A stretch of DNA of 64,000 nucleotides from contig NZ_CP109031.1 of the NCBI RefSeq assembly GCF_036226925.1, positions 6,138,001-6,202,000 of the forward strand. Reading direction: 5' to 3'. The stretch is from Streptomyces sp. NBC_00659 (lineage in GTDB: Bacteria > Actinomycetota > Actinomycetes > Streptomycetales > Streptomycetaceae). The notes beneath the pieces are model-generated. The model was given only the letters and a program-made list of their open reading frames with translations. It made no database searches and was not told where the DNA came from. Numbering within the stretch: position 1 is the first letter of the stretch; each line of letters opens with the position of its first letter. Below are positions 27,195 to 35,876 of the stretch, in pieces. The position numbers were made by a program, and so were the translations under genes.

Positions 27195-29384
27195 TTGAGT
27201 CGTGAAACTGACAGTTCGTCCTCCGGGCCCAACGGGCGCGGTGGAGCCGCGTACCCGTCGGGGACGCCGCCGTACGGCACCCCCACGCCTTCCGAGAACG
27301 GTGCCGACGCGGGCCGTGCGGCCGCCGGCAAGCCGACGGAGGAGCGCAAGACCGAGACAACCCTGACGACACGGATCCGGATCAACATCCCCGGATCGCG
27401 GCCCATCCCGCCCGTGGTCGTGCGTACACCCGTCGCCGACGCCTCGCCCGAGGGCGGCGACGGCGCGGGGACCGGTACGCCGGCGCCGCAGGGCACGAGT
27501 GCGCCCGCGGGCGCCCCCGCGACGACGGCCACCACCCCCGCCCCGTCCGCCCCCGCGCCCGTGGACCAGCCCGCGCCGGCCGAGGAGAAGACGAGCGAGT
27601 GGTTCGCGCCCCGCAAGCCCGGCACGCCCCCCAAGGGCGCAACGGGCGGCGGCTCGGCCAACGGTGCGGGCCTGCCGGGCGGTCCGGCTCCCGTCGGCAC
27701 CGCGCCCTCGCCGGGCGCGGGACGTCCGGCGCCGTCCACCGGCGCCGGCCCCCTGGGCATCACCGGTGGCGTCCGGCCCGGCGGTACGAACGGTGCCGGG
27801 CTCCCCGGGGCCACCGGCGCCGGACCCGTGGCCCCCGGTCACGGCGGCGGCACGGGCTCCTTCGACGTCTCCGGGGCGCTGCGCGACACCGGCTCCTTCC
27901 CGGCCATCGGCTCGCCCGGCGGGTCCGGAACGGCCGGCGCGTCCGCGGGGTCCGGCGAACCGCGCCGCGACGACCTGCCGTACTTCTCCGAGCCCGGCCG
28001 CTCGGGCCGTGGCGGCCCGGCCGGTCCGACCGGCGGTCCTGTCACCGGCGACGGCCCGCTGCGGCCCCCGGGCGGTGCGGGCGCGGCCCCCGGCAGCCTG
28101 GCCGCACGGTCCGGTCCGGCCCCCGGCAACCGGAACACGGGCACGGGCACGGGATACTCCGGCACTCACGGCGGCCTGAGCGGCGGTCTCAGCGACGACA
28201 CCGCGATCCTCACCCCGCAGAAGCCGGCACCCGACCCGGGACCCGGTGCCTACGGCGCCCCCGCGGAGAACGTCTCCGGGCACACCCTGACCAGCGGTAT
28301 GCCCGTCGTGTCGCCCAGCCAGAACTTCGCGTACGACGGGGAGCCCGACAACGGCAACGGTCCCCGCTCGTACACTCCGCCGAAGCTCCCCGAGCCGGTC
28401 CGCCAGCCGTCCGCCCCGTCGAAGCCGGCGAAGAAGAAGGGCCGCAACAAGCGGGCGCTCCTCGTGGCCCTCGTCGTGGTCCTCGCCGGCGGCGCCTACG
28501 GAGCCGGCCTGCTCATGAACCACTCGGACGTGCCCAAGGGCACCACGGTGCTCGGCGTCGACATCGGCGGCGGCACCCGCGACGACGCCGTCCAGAAGCT
28601 CGACGACGCCCTCGGCCCGCGGACGGCCAAGCCGCTCACGCTGTCCGTCGACGGTGACACGGTCCAGCTCAAGCCCGACCAGGCCGGACTCCAGCTGGAC
28701 AGCCAGGCCACCGTCCGCGCCGCCGCGGGCAGCGACTACAACCCGATCTCGGTGATCGGCTCGCTGTTCGGCCAGGGACGCGTGGTGGAGCCCGTGATGC
28801 CCGTCGACAAGGAGAAGCTCCAGGCCGCTCTGGAGCGCGCCGCGAGCGGCTCGGGTTCGGCGAGCGACGGCACGATCAAGTTCCAGGCCGGCAAGGCCGT
28901 CCCGGTCTACGGCAAGGCCGGCAAGGGCATCGACGTCGGACCCTCGCTGCAGGCCGTCCAGGACGCGTACCGCGCCCAGGTGGAGAGCAACACGGTCACG
29001 CCGGTGAAGGTCGCCACCACGACCCGTCAGCCCACGGTCAGCAAGGCCGAGGTGGACCGGAAGATGTCGACGTTCGCGAACGTCGCCATGTCCGCGAACA
29101 TCACCGTCCAGACGGACGCGGCCCACAGCGTCTCCTTCAGCCCGCAGAAGTCCATCTGGAAGTTCCTGAGCGTCCAGCCGGTCCAGGGCAAGCTCGTCGA
29201 GCACTACGACCTCAAGGCGCTCGAGGAGCTGTACGGTCACGCCTTCGACGGTGTGACGATCACCAGGGGCGACGGCAGCGAGAAGGCCGTGAGCCCGCAG
29301 GACGTGGCCTCGGCCGTCGGCAGGGCGCTCGTCGGGAAGTCGGCCGCCGACCGCATCATCACCATCTCCACGAACCCCAGCTGA
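27195..29384 (+). CDS. Membrane-anchored protein with long disordered region and YoaR-like peptidoglycan-binding domain
   Basis: A 729-residue protein. Residues 1-415 are Pro/Gly/Ala/Ser-rich and disordered, then a basic patch (KKKGRNKRA), one hydrophobic helix at about 420-440, and an extracytoplasmic region with repeats of the YoaR type (GVDIGGGTRDDAVQKLDDALG, YGKAGKGIDVG), normally found with VanW domains. The VanW domain itself is not visible. The topology is a cytoplasmic N-tail and an outside binding domain. TTG at 27195 follows GGGAG by 8 nt. Role probably at the cell wall; not known. Confidence 0.7.
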   Translation: MSRETDSSSSGPNGRGGAAYPSGTPPYGTPTPSENGADAGRAAAGKPTEERKTETTLTTRIRINIPGSRPIPPVVVRTPVADASPEGGDGAGTGTPAPQGTSAPAGAPATTATTPAPSAPAPVDQPAPAEEKTSEWFAPRKPGTPPKGATGGGSANGAGLPGGPAPVGTAPSPGAGRPAPSTGAGPLGITGGVRPGGTNGAGLPGATGAGPVAPGHGGGTGSFDVSGALRDTGSFPAIGSPGGSGTAGASAGSGEPRRDDLPYFSEPGRSGRGGPAGPTGGPVTGDGPLRPPGGAGAAPGSLAARSGPAPGNRNTGTGTGYSGTHGGLSGGLSDDTAILTPQKPAPDPGPGAYGAPAENVSGHTLTSGMPVVSPSQNFAYDGEPDNGNGPRSYTPPKLPEPVRQPSAPSKPAKKKGRNKRALLVALVVVLAGGAYGAGLLMNHSDVPKGTTVLGVDIGGGTRDDAVQKLDDALGPRTAKPLTLSVDGDTVQLKPDQAGLQLDSQATVRAAAGSDYNPISVIGSLFGQGRVVEPVMPVDKEKLQAALERAASGSGSASDGTIKFQAGKAVPVYGKAGKGIDVGPSLQAVQDAYRAQVESNTVTPVKVATTTRQPTVSKAEVDRKMSTFANVAMSANITVQTDAAHSVSFSPQKSIWKFLSVQPVQGKLVEHYDLKALEELYGHAFDGVTITRGDGSEKAVSPQDVASAVGRALVGKSAADRIITISTNPS

Positions 29385-29402
29385 GGGGCGCAGCTCACGC
29401 GT

Positions 29403-29443
29403 CGAGGGCGCCCGGCCGGAACTCCACCGGCCGGGCGCCCTCG
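29403..29443. terminator. Perfect 17-bp terminator stem after the YoaR-like gene
   Basis: 29403-29419 pairs perfectly with 29427-29443 around a 7-nt loop, 18 nt after the stop. Confidence 0.85.
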
Positions 29444-29583
29444 TGCCGTTCGGGGCCGCCGACCCGAGAGCCGTCCGCGGTCGCCGAACACGACAGTCGT
29501 CCGGGGCGGCCCGCCCGACCTCGTCCGGGGCACCCCCCGACCCTGTCCGAGGCGGCGGACATGACAGTGGTTCGGGCCGTCGC

Positions 29584-29597
29584 ATGACATCTGTCAT
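29584..29597. promoter_or_regulatory. Palindrome ATGACATCTGTCAT, candidate response-regulator site
   Basis: A perfect inverted repeat of ATGACA/TGTCAT with a 2-nt centre lies about 61 bp before the ABC ATPase start, and a single half-site (ATGACA) lies nearby at about 29560. The position suits an activator or autoregulator such as the DesR-like regulator encoded in the same operon. Confidence 0.5.
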
Positions 29598-29657
29598 CCG
29601 CCGCCCAGGACACACCACACTGCCGCGCGCACCCCGCCCTCCACCACGATGGACGGC

Positions 29658-30656
29658 ATGACAACGACTGCGGCGACCACCACCCCGTCGGTGGTCCGGT
29701 TCGAATCGGTGACCAAGAGCTACGGGACCGTCCGGGCCGTGGACGGGCTGACACTCGAACTCCACCCGGGCGAAACCGTCGCCCTGCTGGGCCCCAACGG
29801 CGCGGGCAAGTCGACCACGCTGGACCTGCTGCTCGGCCTCAAGAACGCCGACAGCGGCACGGTCCGGGTGTTCGGCACCGGCCCGCGCGAGGCGATCGTC
29901 GCCGGCCGGGTGGGCGCCATGCTCCAGAGCGGCGGCCTGATGGACGAGGTCACCGTCGGTGAACTGGTCAGGCTCGCCTGCGACCTGCACCCGAGGCCGT
30001 ACCGCGCGAGCGAGGTCCTCGCCCGGGCGGGCATCACCCAGATCGCCGACCGCAAGGTCGACAAGCTCTCCGGCGGCCAGGCGCAGCGCGTCCGCTTCGC
30101 CCTCGCCACGGCCGGCGACAGCGACCTGATCGTCCTCGACGAACCCACCACCGGCATGGACGTCTCCGCCCGGCAGGCCTTCTGGGCCACCATGCGCGAA
30201 CAGGCCGACCGGGGCCGTACGGTCCTGTTCGCCACGCACTACCTGGAGGAGGCCGACGCCATCGCGGACCGCGTGCTCGTCCTGCACCGGGGGCGGCTGC
30301 TGGCCGACGGCACGGCCGCCGAGATCAAGGCCAGGGCCGGAGCCCGCCGCGTCTCCTTCGACCTGGAGGGCACGATCGACGAGGCCCCGCTGCGCGCGCT
30401 GCCCTTCCTCACCTCGGTCACGGTGTCCAAAAGCGGCTCCGCCGCGGGGTCCGGACAGACCGTCCGTATCCAGTCCTCCGACGCGGACGCCACCGTCCAC
30501 GCGCTGTACGGGCTCGGTGTCTACCCCCGCAACCTCGAAGTCGCCGGGCTCGGTCTGGAGCAGGCCTTCGTCGCCATCACCGAGGCCGAAGAGGCCGCTC
30601 GCGGAGCGGCCGAGGACGCCACCCGCACCGTCGCCGAGGAGGCCGCGTCCAAGTGA
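29658..30656 (+). CDS. ABC exporter ATPase
   Basis: A 332-residue ATPase of the drug/antibiotic-efflux (DrrA/YvfR-like) type. Walker A LGPNGAGKSTT, signature LSGGQAQRVRF, Walker B LIVLDEPTTGMD, H-loop FATHYLEEAD, and a C-terminal extension of about 70 residues. Start choice: the ATG at 29658 has CACGAT 7 nt upstream, matching the leaderless pattern of other genes here; an ATG at 29649 would overlap that element. It overlaps the permease gene by 4 bp (GTGA). Confidence 0.88.
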   Translation: MTTTAATTTPSVVRFESVTKSYGTVRAVDGLTLELHPGETVALLGPNGAGKSTTLDLLLGLKNADSGTVRVFGTGPREAIVAGRVGAMLQSGGLMDEVTVGELVRLACDLHPRPYRASEVLARAGITQIADRKVDKLSGGQAQRVRFALATAGDSDLIVLDEPTTGMDVSARQAFWATMREQADRGRTVLFATHYLEEADAIADRVLVLHRGRLLADGTAAEIKARAGARRVSFDLEGTIDEAPLRALPFLTSVTVSKSGSAAGSGQTVRIQSSDADATVHALYGLGVYPRNLEVAGLGLEQAFVAITEAEEAARGAAEDATRTVAEEAASK

Positions 30657-31393
30657 ACAGTCTCATCAAGCTGGAGATCACCCGCGCCCTGCGCAACCGC
30701 AAGTTCCTGTTCTTCTCGGTCATCTACCCCTCGGCCCTGTTCCTGCTGATCGCGGGCAGCGCCGACAGCACCACGAAGGTGGACGGCACCGGCCTGACCC
30801 TGCCGACCTTCTTCATGGTCTCCATGGCCTCCTTCGGCGCCCTGACCGCCGTTCTCATGGGCAACAGCGAGCGCATCGCGAAGGAGCGGGAGAGCGGCTG
30901 GGTACGGCAGTTGAGGCTCACTCCGCTGCCGGGCCGCGGCTATGTGTTCGCCAAGACGGCGAGCGCCGCCGTGATCAGCCTGCCGTCGATCGTGATCGTC
31001 TTCGTGGTCGCCGCGGCCGTGAAGGACGTACGCCTGGACACCTGGCAGTGGTTCGCCCTCACCGGCGTGATCTGGGCCGGCAGCCTGGTCTTCGCCGCGC
31101 TCGGTGTCGCCATCGGCTACCTCGCCAGCGGGGACGCGGTCCGGCCGATCACGATGATCGTCTACTTCGGCCTGTCGATGCTCGGCGGTTTGTGGATGCC
31201 GACGACGACCTTCCCCGACTGGCTCCAGAACATCGCGAAATGGCTCCCCACCCACGCGTACGCTGCCCTGGGGCAGGCCATCGAACTGGGGAACGCCCCG
31301 CACGCGAAGGACATCGCCATCCTCGCCGTCTCCTTCGCCCTCTTCGCGGGCGGCGCGGCCTGGCTGTACCGGAAGGACACGCTGAAGGCGTGA
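30653..31393 (+). CDS. ABC-2 type exporter permease
   Basis: A 246-residue permease with six hydrophobic helices, beginning MNSLIKLEITRALRNRKFLF, a typical ABC-2 start. The conserved late loop MLGGLWMPTTTFPDWLQ precedes the last helices. GTG start in a GTGA overlap with the ATPase. Substrate unknown; in this architecture typical cargos are lipids, peptides or cell-wall-active drugs. Confidence 0.87.
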   Translation: MNSLIKLEITRALRNRKFLFFSVIYPSALFLLIAGSADSTTKVDGTGLTLPTFFMVSMASFGALTAVLMGNSERIAKERESGWVRQLRLTPLPGRGYVFAKTASAAVISLPSIVIVFVVAAAVKDVRLDTWQWFALTGVIWAGSLVFAALGVAIGYLASGDAVRPITMIVYFGLSMLGGLWMPTTTFPDWLQNIAKWLPTHAYAALGQAIELGNAPHAKDIAILAVSFALFAGGAAWLYRKDTLKA

Positions 31394-32622
31394 ACGCCAT
31401 GACGGAAGACCCGCTGCCCGACGGAGCCCGCACGGAGCGGATCGTGAGGATGGGGGAGTCCCCGCGCAATCTCCGCGAAGCCCTGCGCAAGTCGGTGTGG
31501 ATCGTCATCTGGCTGGTGTTCCTCAGCTCGCCGGTCCACGACCTCGTCTCCGGCCACCACACGCCCGCGGCCACCGCGGCCGGCTGGCTGGGTCTCGCGG
31601 CCTTCGTCGCGGTCTATCTGATGCTGGTCTTCCGGCACATGGGCAAGGCGTTCACGGGCTCCCTGGCCGTCACCCTCATGGTGCTCGCCCTCGGCGCGCT
31701 GGCCGTCGCCCTGTGCCTGATGCTCGGCGCGCCCTGGCTCGGTCTGTTCGTGTACGTCTCGGTCGCCTGCGGGACGACGCTCCCGGTGCGTGTCTCCTAC
31801 TGGACGATCCCGCTGACCGCCGTCGTGATGCTCCTGGTCGGCCTGCACGGCGGCGAGGAGGACGCCCGCAACCTGGTCCTGCTCGTCGTGCTGATCGGCT
31901 TCGCCATGACGGGTGTGCGCCAGCTCGTACGGACGACGGTGGAGCTGCGCAAGGCACGGGCCACCGTCGCCCAGCTCGCCGCGAACGAGGAGCGGCTGCG
32001 GCTCGCCCGGGACCTGCACGACCTGCTCGGCCACTCGCTCTCGCTGATCACGCTGAAGAGCGAACTGGCCGGGCGGATGCTCCCCGGCCACCCCGACAAG
32101 GCGGCCCAGCAGGTCGCCGACATCGAACAGGTCAGCCGCCAGGCCCTGGTCGACGTGCGCGAGGCGGTCACCGGCTACCGAAGGCCCCGGCTGGCCGGTG
32201 AACTCGCGGGCGCCCAGGTCGCGTTGACCGCGGCCGACGTGATCGCCGACCTGCCTGGCGAACCCGACCTCGACGGCGTTCCCGAGGAGACCGAGTCCGC
32301 GCTGGCCTGGGCGCTGCGCGAGGCGGTCACCAACGTCGTACGGCACAGCGGCGCCCGGCGCTGCACCGTGGAACTCGTCCGGCGCCAGACCCTGGACGGT
32401 CCCGTGCTCGAGCTCTCGGTGGAGGACGACGGCTCGGCCGGCTCCTCCTCCGCCGCCCCCGGCAACGGTCTGACGGGACTGACCGAACGCCTGGAGAAGG
32501 CGGGCGGATCGCTGGAGGCGGGCCGGGTCCGGCACGGATTCCGGCTGGTGGCACGGGCGCCCCTGGAGGGCGGCCGGGCCTCTGTGGGCGCGTCGGAGGA
32601 CCCCGTAGGATCCGGTGCATGA
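31390..32622 (+). CDS. DesK-like sensor histidine kinase
   Basis: A 410-residue membrane sensor. About five or six helices fill residues 35-180, followed by a HisKA_3 dimerisation domain with the phospho-acceptor in RLRLARDLHDLLGHSLSL and an HATPase_c domain (EAVTNVVRHSGA N-box, GNGLTGLTERL G-box). The GTG at 31390 overlaps the permease stop by 4 bp and is preferred on that ground; an ATG at 31399 is the alternative. The DesK/LiaS-type membrane domain without a periplasmic sensor suggests sensing of membrane state or an interaction with the ABC partner. Confidence 0.88.
   Translation: MNAMTEDPLPDGARTERIVRMGESPRNLREALRKSVWIVIWLVFLSSPVHDLVSGHHTPAATAAGWLGLAAFVAVYLMLVFRHMGKAFTGSLAVTLMVLALGALAVALCLMLGAPWLGLFVYVSVACGTTLPVRVSYWTIPLTAVVMLLVGLHGGEEDARNLVLLVVLIGFAMTGVRQLVRTTVELRKARATVAQLAANEERLRLARDLHDLLGHSLSLITLKSELAGRMLPGHPDKAAQQVADIEQVSRQALVDVREAVTGYRRPRLAGELAGAQVALTAADVIADLPGEPDLDGVPEETESALAWALREAVTNVVRHSGARRCTVELVRRQTLDGPVLELSVEDDGSAGSSSAAPGNGLTGLTERLEKAGGSLEAGRVRHGFRLVARAPLEGGRASVGASEDPVGSGA
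32606..32611 (+). promoter_or_regulatory. Candidate internal leaderless promoter for the response regulator
   Basis: TAGGAT lies 7 nt before the regulator ATG, inside the kinase gene, the same spacing as at mshB and dapE. It would allow regulator expression without the operon transcript. Confidence 0.35.
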
Positions 32623-33233
32623 GCCGCACGATCAAGGTCCTGCTCGCCGAGGACCAGTCGATGGTCCGCGAAGCGCTGGCCGCCCTGCTGGGACTGGAGC
32701 CGGACATCGAGGTGGTCGCCCAGGTGGCCCGCGGCGACGAGGTCCTGGCGGCGGCCCGCGCCCACGACGTGGACGTGGCGCTCCTCGACATCGAGATGCC
32801 GGGCATGACCGGGATAGAGGCGGCGGCCGAGGTCCACAAGGAGCTCCCGGGCATCAAGCTGATCGTCCTCACCACCTTCGGCCGCCCCGGATACCTGCGC
32901 AGTGCCATGGAGTCCGGCGCCGACGCCTTCCTGGTCAAGGACGCCCCGGCCGCCCAACTCGCCGCGGCCGTACGCAAGGTGCTGGCCGGCGAGCGCGTCA
33001 TCGACCCCACCCTGGCGGCGGCCGCGCTCGCCGAGGGCGCCAACCCCCTGACCGACCGCGAGCGCGAGGTCCTCCGCGCCGCCGCCGACGGCTCCACCAA
33101 CGCCGAACTGGCCAAGGCCCTCCACCTCTCCCAGGGCACGGTCCGCAACTACCTCTCGACCGCGATCCAGAAACTCGCGGTACGCAACCGGGCGGAGGCG
33201 GTACGGATCGCACGGGAGAAGGGCTGGCTGTGA
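32619..33233 (+). CDS. DesR/NarL-type response regulator
   Basis: A 204-residue two-domain regulator. The receiver has the acidic pair in LLAEDQSMV, the phospho-acceptor in VALLDIEMPGM, and the lysine in FLVKDAP. The C-terminal LuxR-type helix-turn-helix (LTDREREVLRAAADGSTNAELAKALHLS, cut here by context: TNAELAKALHLSQGTVRNY) binds DNA as a dimer. ATGA overlap with the kinase stop. It is the likely binder of the palindrome at 29584. Confidence 0.9.
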   Translation: MSRTIKVLLAEDQSMVREALAALLGLEPDIEVVAQVARGDEVLAAARAHDVDVALLDIEMPGMTGIEAAAEVHKELPGIKLIVLTTFGRPGYLRSAMESGADAFLVKDAPAAQLAAAVRKVLAGERVIDPTLAAAALAEGANPLTDREREVLRAAADGSTNAELAKALHLSQGTVRNYLSTAIQKLAVRNRAEAVRIAREKGWL

Positions 33234-33254
33234 GCTGTACGGCCCGCGGAAGCC

Positions 33255-34127
33255 TCAGTTGAGCATCGCCCGTGCCGCGTGGGCCTGTTGGCGGACCCGG
33301 GACGCGGCCGGTTCGTCGACCGCGGCCACCACGTCCGCGTAGGCGTCGAGTTCGGCGGCCCCGGTCAGGAAGTCTCCCCGCTGGACCAGGAGTTGGGCCC
33401 GCTCGTAGCGCAGCCGCGCCGGGTGCGAGGGCAGTAGCAGGGAGAGCTCCACCGACCACAGGGCCACGTCGGAGCGTTCGGGCCGGGCGGCGGACCAGGC
33501 CCGGATGTTGTTCAGGACGCGCAGGACGACGTCGAGCGGGTCGGCGGGGGCGAGCATCGACGGGTCGAGCGGGGCGCCGGTCGCGCCCGCGACGAGGAGC
33601 TGCGCGTCGGAGCCGGTCAGGACGCGCCCGCCGTCGAAGGGGTCGGCGAGCACCTGCTCCTCGGGCGGTCCGAAGCCCACCACGAAGTGACCGGGCAGCG
33701 CGACCCCGTAGACCGGCGCCCCGGCCCGCCGCGCGACCTCCATCCACACCACCGAGAGCAGGATGGGCAGCCCGCGCCGCCGGCGCAGCACCGCGTGCAG
33801 CAGGGAGGACTCCAGCCGCTGGTAGTCGCCCGGTGAGCCCCGGTAGCCCAGGCGCCCGCCGAGGAGTTCGGCGAGGGCGGTGGCCCAGGACCGGGGGCTG
33901 CCCGGACGGAAGGGCAGCCGGCCCGCCAGCTCGTCCAGCAGGATCTGCGCCGCGTCCATCCCGGCGTCGTCCAGTGTCCCGTCGGCCGCGGCGCCCACCA
34001 GCAGACACAGCTCGGCCAGATCGGGCCGCTCGGCCCGCGCCTCGTCGGCGAACCGCCGCCGTACCTCGTCGGCCCGGCCGGGCCCGGGTGGCTGGGGGAA
34101 ACGCATAGCCCACTCGTGCCCGGTCAC
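33255..34127 (-). CDS. SirB1/transglutaminase-like family protein
   Basis: A 290-residue cytoplasmic protein of the SirB1 (DUF transglutaminase-like) family. The family motif RRRGLPILLSVVWMEVARR, then PVYGVALPGHFVVGF, marks the transglutaminase-like core; a TPR-like C-terminus follows (LLPSHPARLRYERAQLLVQRGDF). Catalytic status is uncertain because the usual cysteine is absent at the LPI position here, as in many SirB1 members. GTG at 34127 overlaps the upstream GNAT gene by 4 bp. Confidence 0.8.
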   Translation of the reverse strand: MTGHEWAMRFPQPPGPGRADEVRRRFADEARAERPDLAELCLLVGAAADGTLDDAGMDAAQILLDELAGRLPFRPGSPRSWATALAELLGGRLGYRGSPGDYQRLESSLLHAVLRRRRGLPILLSVVWMEVARRAGAPVYGVALPGHFVVGFGPPEEQVLADPFDGGRVLTGSDAQLLVAGATGAPLDPSMLAPADPLDVVLRVLNNIRAWSAARPERSDVALWSVELSLLLPSHPARLRYERAQLLVQRGDFLTGAAELDAYADVVAAVDEPAASRVRQQAHAARAMLN

Positions 34128-35233
34128 GTCGATCGATACGGCTCGGCATCCGGACCGGCGTCGCCGGACACACGGTCAGCCTGGCCGCCCGCCGCCGGGG
34201 CGTCCGCCGTGCCCGTGTCCGGCCCGGGGTCCGTGGCGGGGGAGGACGCCCACCGGTAGTGGTGGTACGCGTGATGCGGGCCGAAGCCCATCCGGGCGTA
34301 CAGCTCCCGCGCCCCGGTGTTGTCCGTCTCCACCTGGAGCCAGGCCGCCGAGGCACCCTCCTCCAGGGCCCGGCCGGCCAGCGCGGCCATGACGGCGGTG
34401 GCCAGGCCGCGACGGCGCTGGTCCGGGGCGACCTCCACGGCGGCGAAACCGGCCCAGCGCCCGTCCACCACGCACCGTCCGATCGCCGCCGGAGCCGCGT
34501 CCCCGGCGCCGGGCACGGTCGCGAACCACACCGAAGGGCCGCCGCCCAGTACCTTCAGGGCCACGTCGGTGACGCCCTTGCGCTGGTAGCGGCGAAGCCA
34601 CGCCTCGTCGGCCGTGCGGGAGAGCGTCACCCCGGGTGCCTCCCGGTCCGCGACCGGCGCGAGGGGGCCGGTCCACAGCTCGGCGGTCACCTCACGGGTC
34701 CAGCCGCGCCCCTCCAGCTCCGCGCAGAGCAGTTCCTGGGTGCCCTCGGCACCGGTGGCGGTCTGGATGAAGGCGGGCAGGTCACGGGCCGCGTACCAGT
34801 CCCGTACGTACGTGAGCGCCCGGTCGAGCGGCACGCCCGGGTCGGCGAGCGGCAGCACGGAGTTGGCGCGCCGGGTGAACCCGCCGGCCGCCCGCAGCTC
34901 CCAGCCACCGAGCCGCTCGCTCTCCACCGGCGGCCAGGCCCGCGCGGCGACGCGCGCCAGCTCCTCGTAGGACGCCGCGGGGCCGCGCCGCCGTGCCGGG
35001 GCGGACGGCACGACCTTGGCCGCGACCAGGGAGGACTCCGCGATCCGGACACGTTCCCCGGTCCGTCGTGTGATCAGCAGCACACCGTTGTCCCATGATG
35101 TGAGAACACCGACCGTATCGGTGAACTTCTCCACCGTGTCTCCATCGTCCGTCAGGCGTCGAATCGAGACACGTTTGCCCACGTCAGCAGCGGTGACGCG
35201 GACCTCTAGGCGGCCGGCGGCAGAGAATTCCAC
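34124..35233 (-). CDS. GNAT family N-acetyltransferase with N-terminal Sm-like domain
   Basis: A 369-residue protein. The first about 70 residues form a small beta-barrel-like domain (DVGKRVSIRRLTDDGDTVEKF), a linker follows, and the C-terminal about 170 residues are a GNAT with the acetyl-CoA loop DQRRRGLATAVMAALAG and the terminal TDNTGARELYARMGF. Substrate unknown. The GTG at 35233 has GGAGGGG about 12 nt upstream, rather far. It runs divergently from fdxA and is coupled to the SirB1-like gene. Confidence 0.8.
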   Translation of the reverse strand: MEFSAAGRLEVRVTAADVGKRVSIRRLTDDGDTVEKFTDTVGVLTSWDNGVLLITRRTGERVRIAESSLVAAKVVPSAPARRRGPAASYEELARVAARAWPPVESERLGGWELRAAGGFTRRANSVLPLADPGVPLDRALTYVRDWYAARDLPAFIQTATGAEGTQELLCAELEGRGWTREVTAELWTGPLAPVADREAPGVTLSRTADEAWLRRYQRKGVTDVALKVLGGGPSVWFATVPGAGDAAPAAIGRCVVDGRWAGFAAVEVAPDQRRRGLATAVMAALAGRALEEGASAAWLQVETDNTGARELYARMGFGPHHAYHHYRWASSPATDPGPDTGTADAPAAGGQADRVSGDAGPDAEPYRST

Positions 35234-35374
35234 AGGTCAGTTCACCCCTCCTGTTCGGATCAGACCCAAGAACGGAGATACTAGGGGCGGGCATCGACTA
35301 CGCCGCGCTCCCGCGCGCCAGGCGGCGGAGCCTACGACAGGCCCGCCAGCGCCCTATCGAGGAGGAACGACAGC

Positions 35375-35695
35375 GTGACCTACGTCATCGCGCAGCCTTG
35401 TGTCGACGTCAAGGACAAGGCGTGCATCGAGGAGTGCCCGGTCGACTGCATCTACGAGGGCTCGCGGTCCTTGTACATCCACCCGGACGAATGCGTCGAC
35501 TGCGGAGCCTGTGAGCCGGTGTGCCCGGTCGAGGCGATCTTCTACGAGGACGACACTCCGGAGGAGTGGAAGGACTACTACAAGGCGAACGTCGAGTTCT
35601 TCGACGAGCTCGGCTCGCCCGGCGGCGCCAGCAAGCTCGGTCTGATCGAACGCGACCACGCCTTCATCGCAGCGCTTCCGCCGCAGAACCAGTAA
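35375..35695 (+). CDS. fdxA: 7Fe ferredoxin
   Basis: A 106-residue ferredoxin carrying a 3Fe-4S and a 4Fe-4S cluster. The N-terminal ligands are in QPCVDVKDKACIEECPVD, and the second set in CVDCGACEPVCPVE. The C-terminal extension of about 50 residues is characteristic of actinobacterial FdxA/FdxC. GTG start with GAGGAGG about 8 nt upstream. An electron carrier for many enzymes; it is next to dapC both here and in mycobacteria. Confidence 0.95.
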   Translation: MTYVIAQPCVDVKDKACIEECPVDCIYEGSRSLYIHPDECVDCGACEPVCPVEAIFYEDDTPEEWKDYYKANVEFFDELGSPGGASKLGLIERDHAFIAALPPQNQ

Positions 35696-35737
35696 GCGGT
35701 CCGCCGGGTGCTCTCCCGGCGGCAGCTGGACGAGCGC

Positions 35738-35793
35738 CGCCTCGGTCCCGTACGGCCTGATCGTTCCGGTCGCCGTACGGGGCCGAGGCGTTT
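35738..35793. terminator. Terminator stem after fdxA
   Basis: A 19-bp stem with one mismatch (35738-35756 with 35772-35790) is followed by TTT. Confidence 0.8.
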
Positions 35794-35876
35794 GCGCCGC
35801 CGGCCCGCGCGGTGTCCGCGCGGCAGCCCGTACCCGCGTGTACCGGCCGTACGTACGAGAAAGTGAGCCTGATCCC

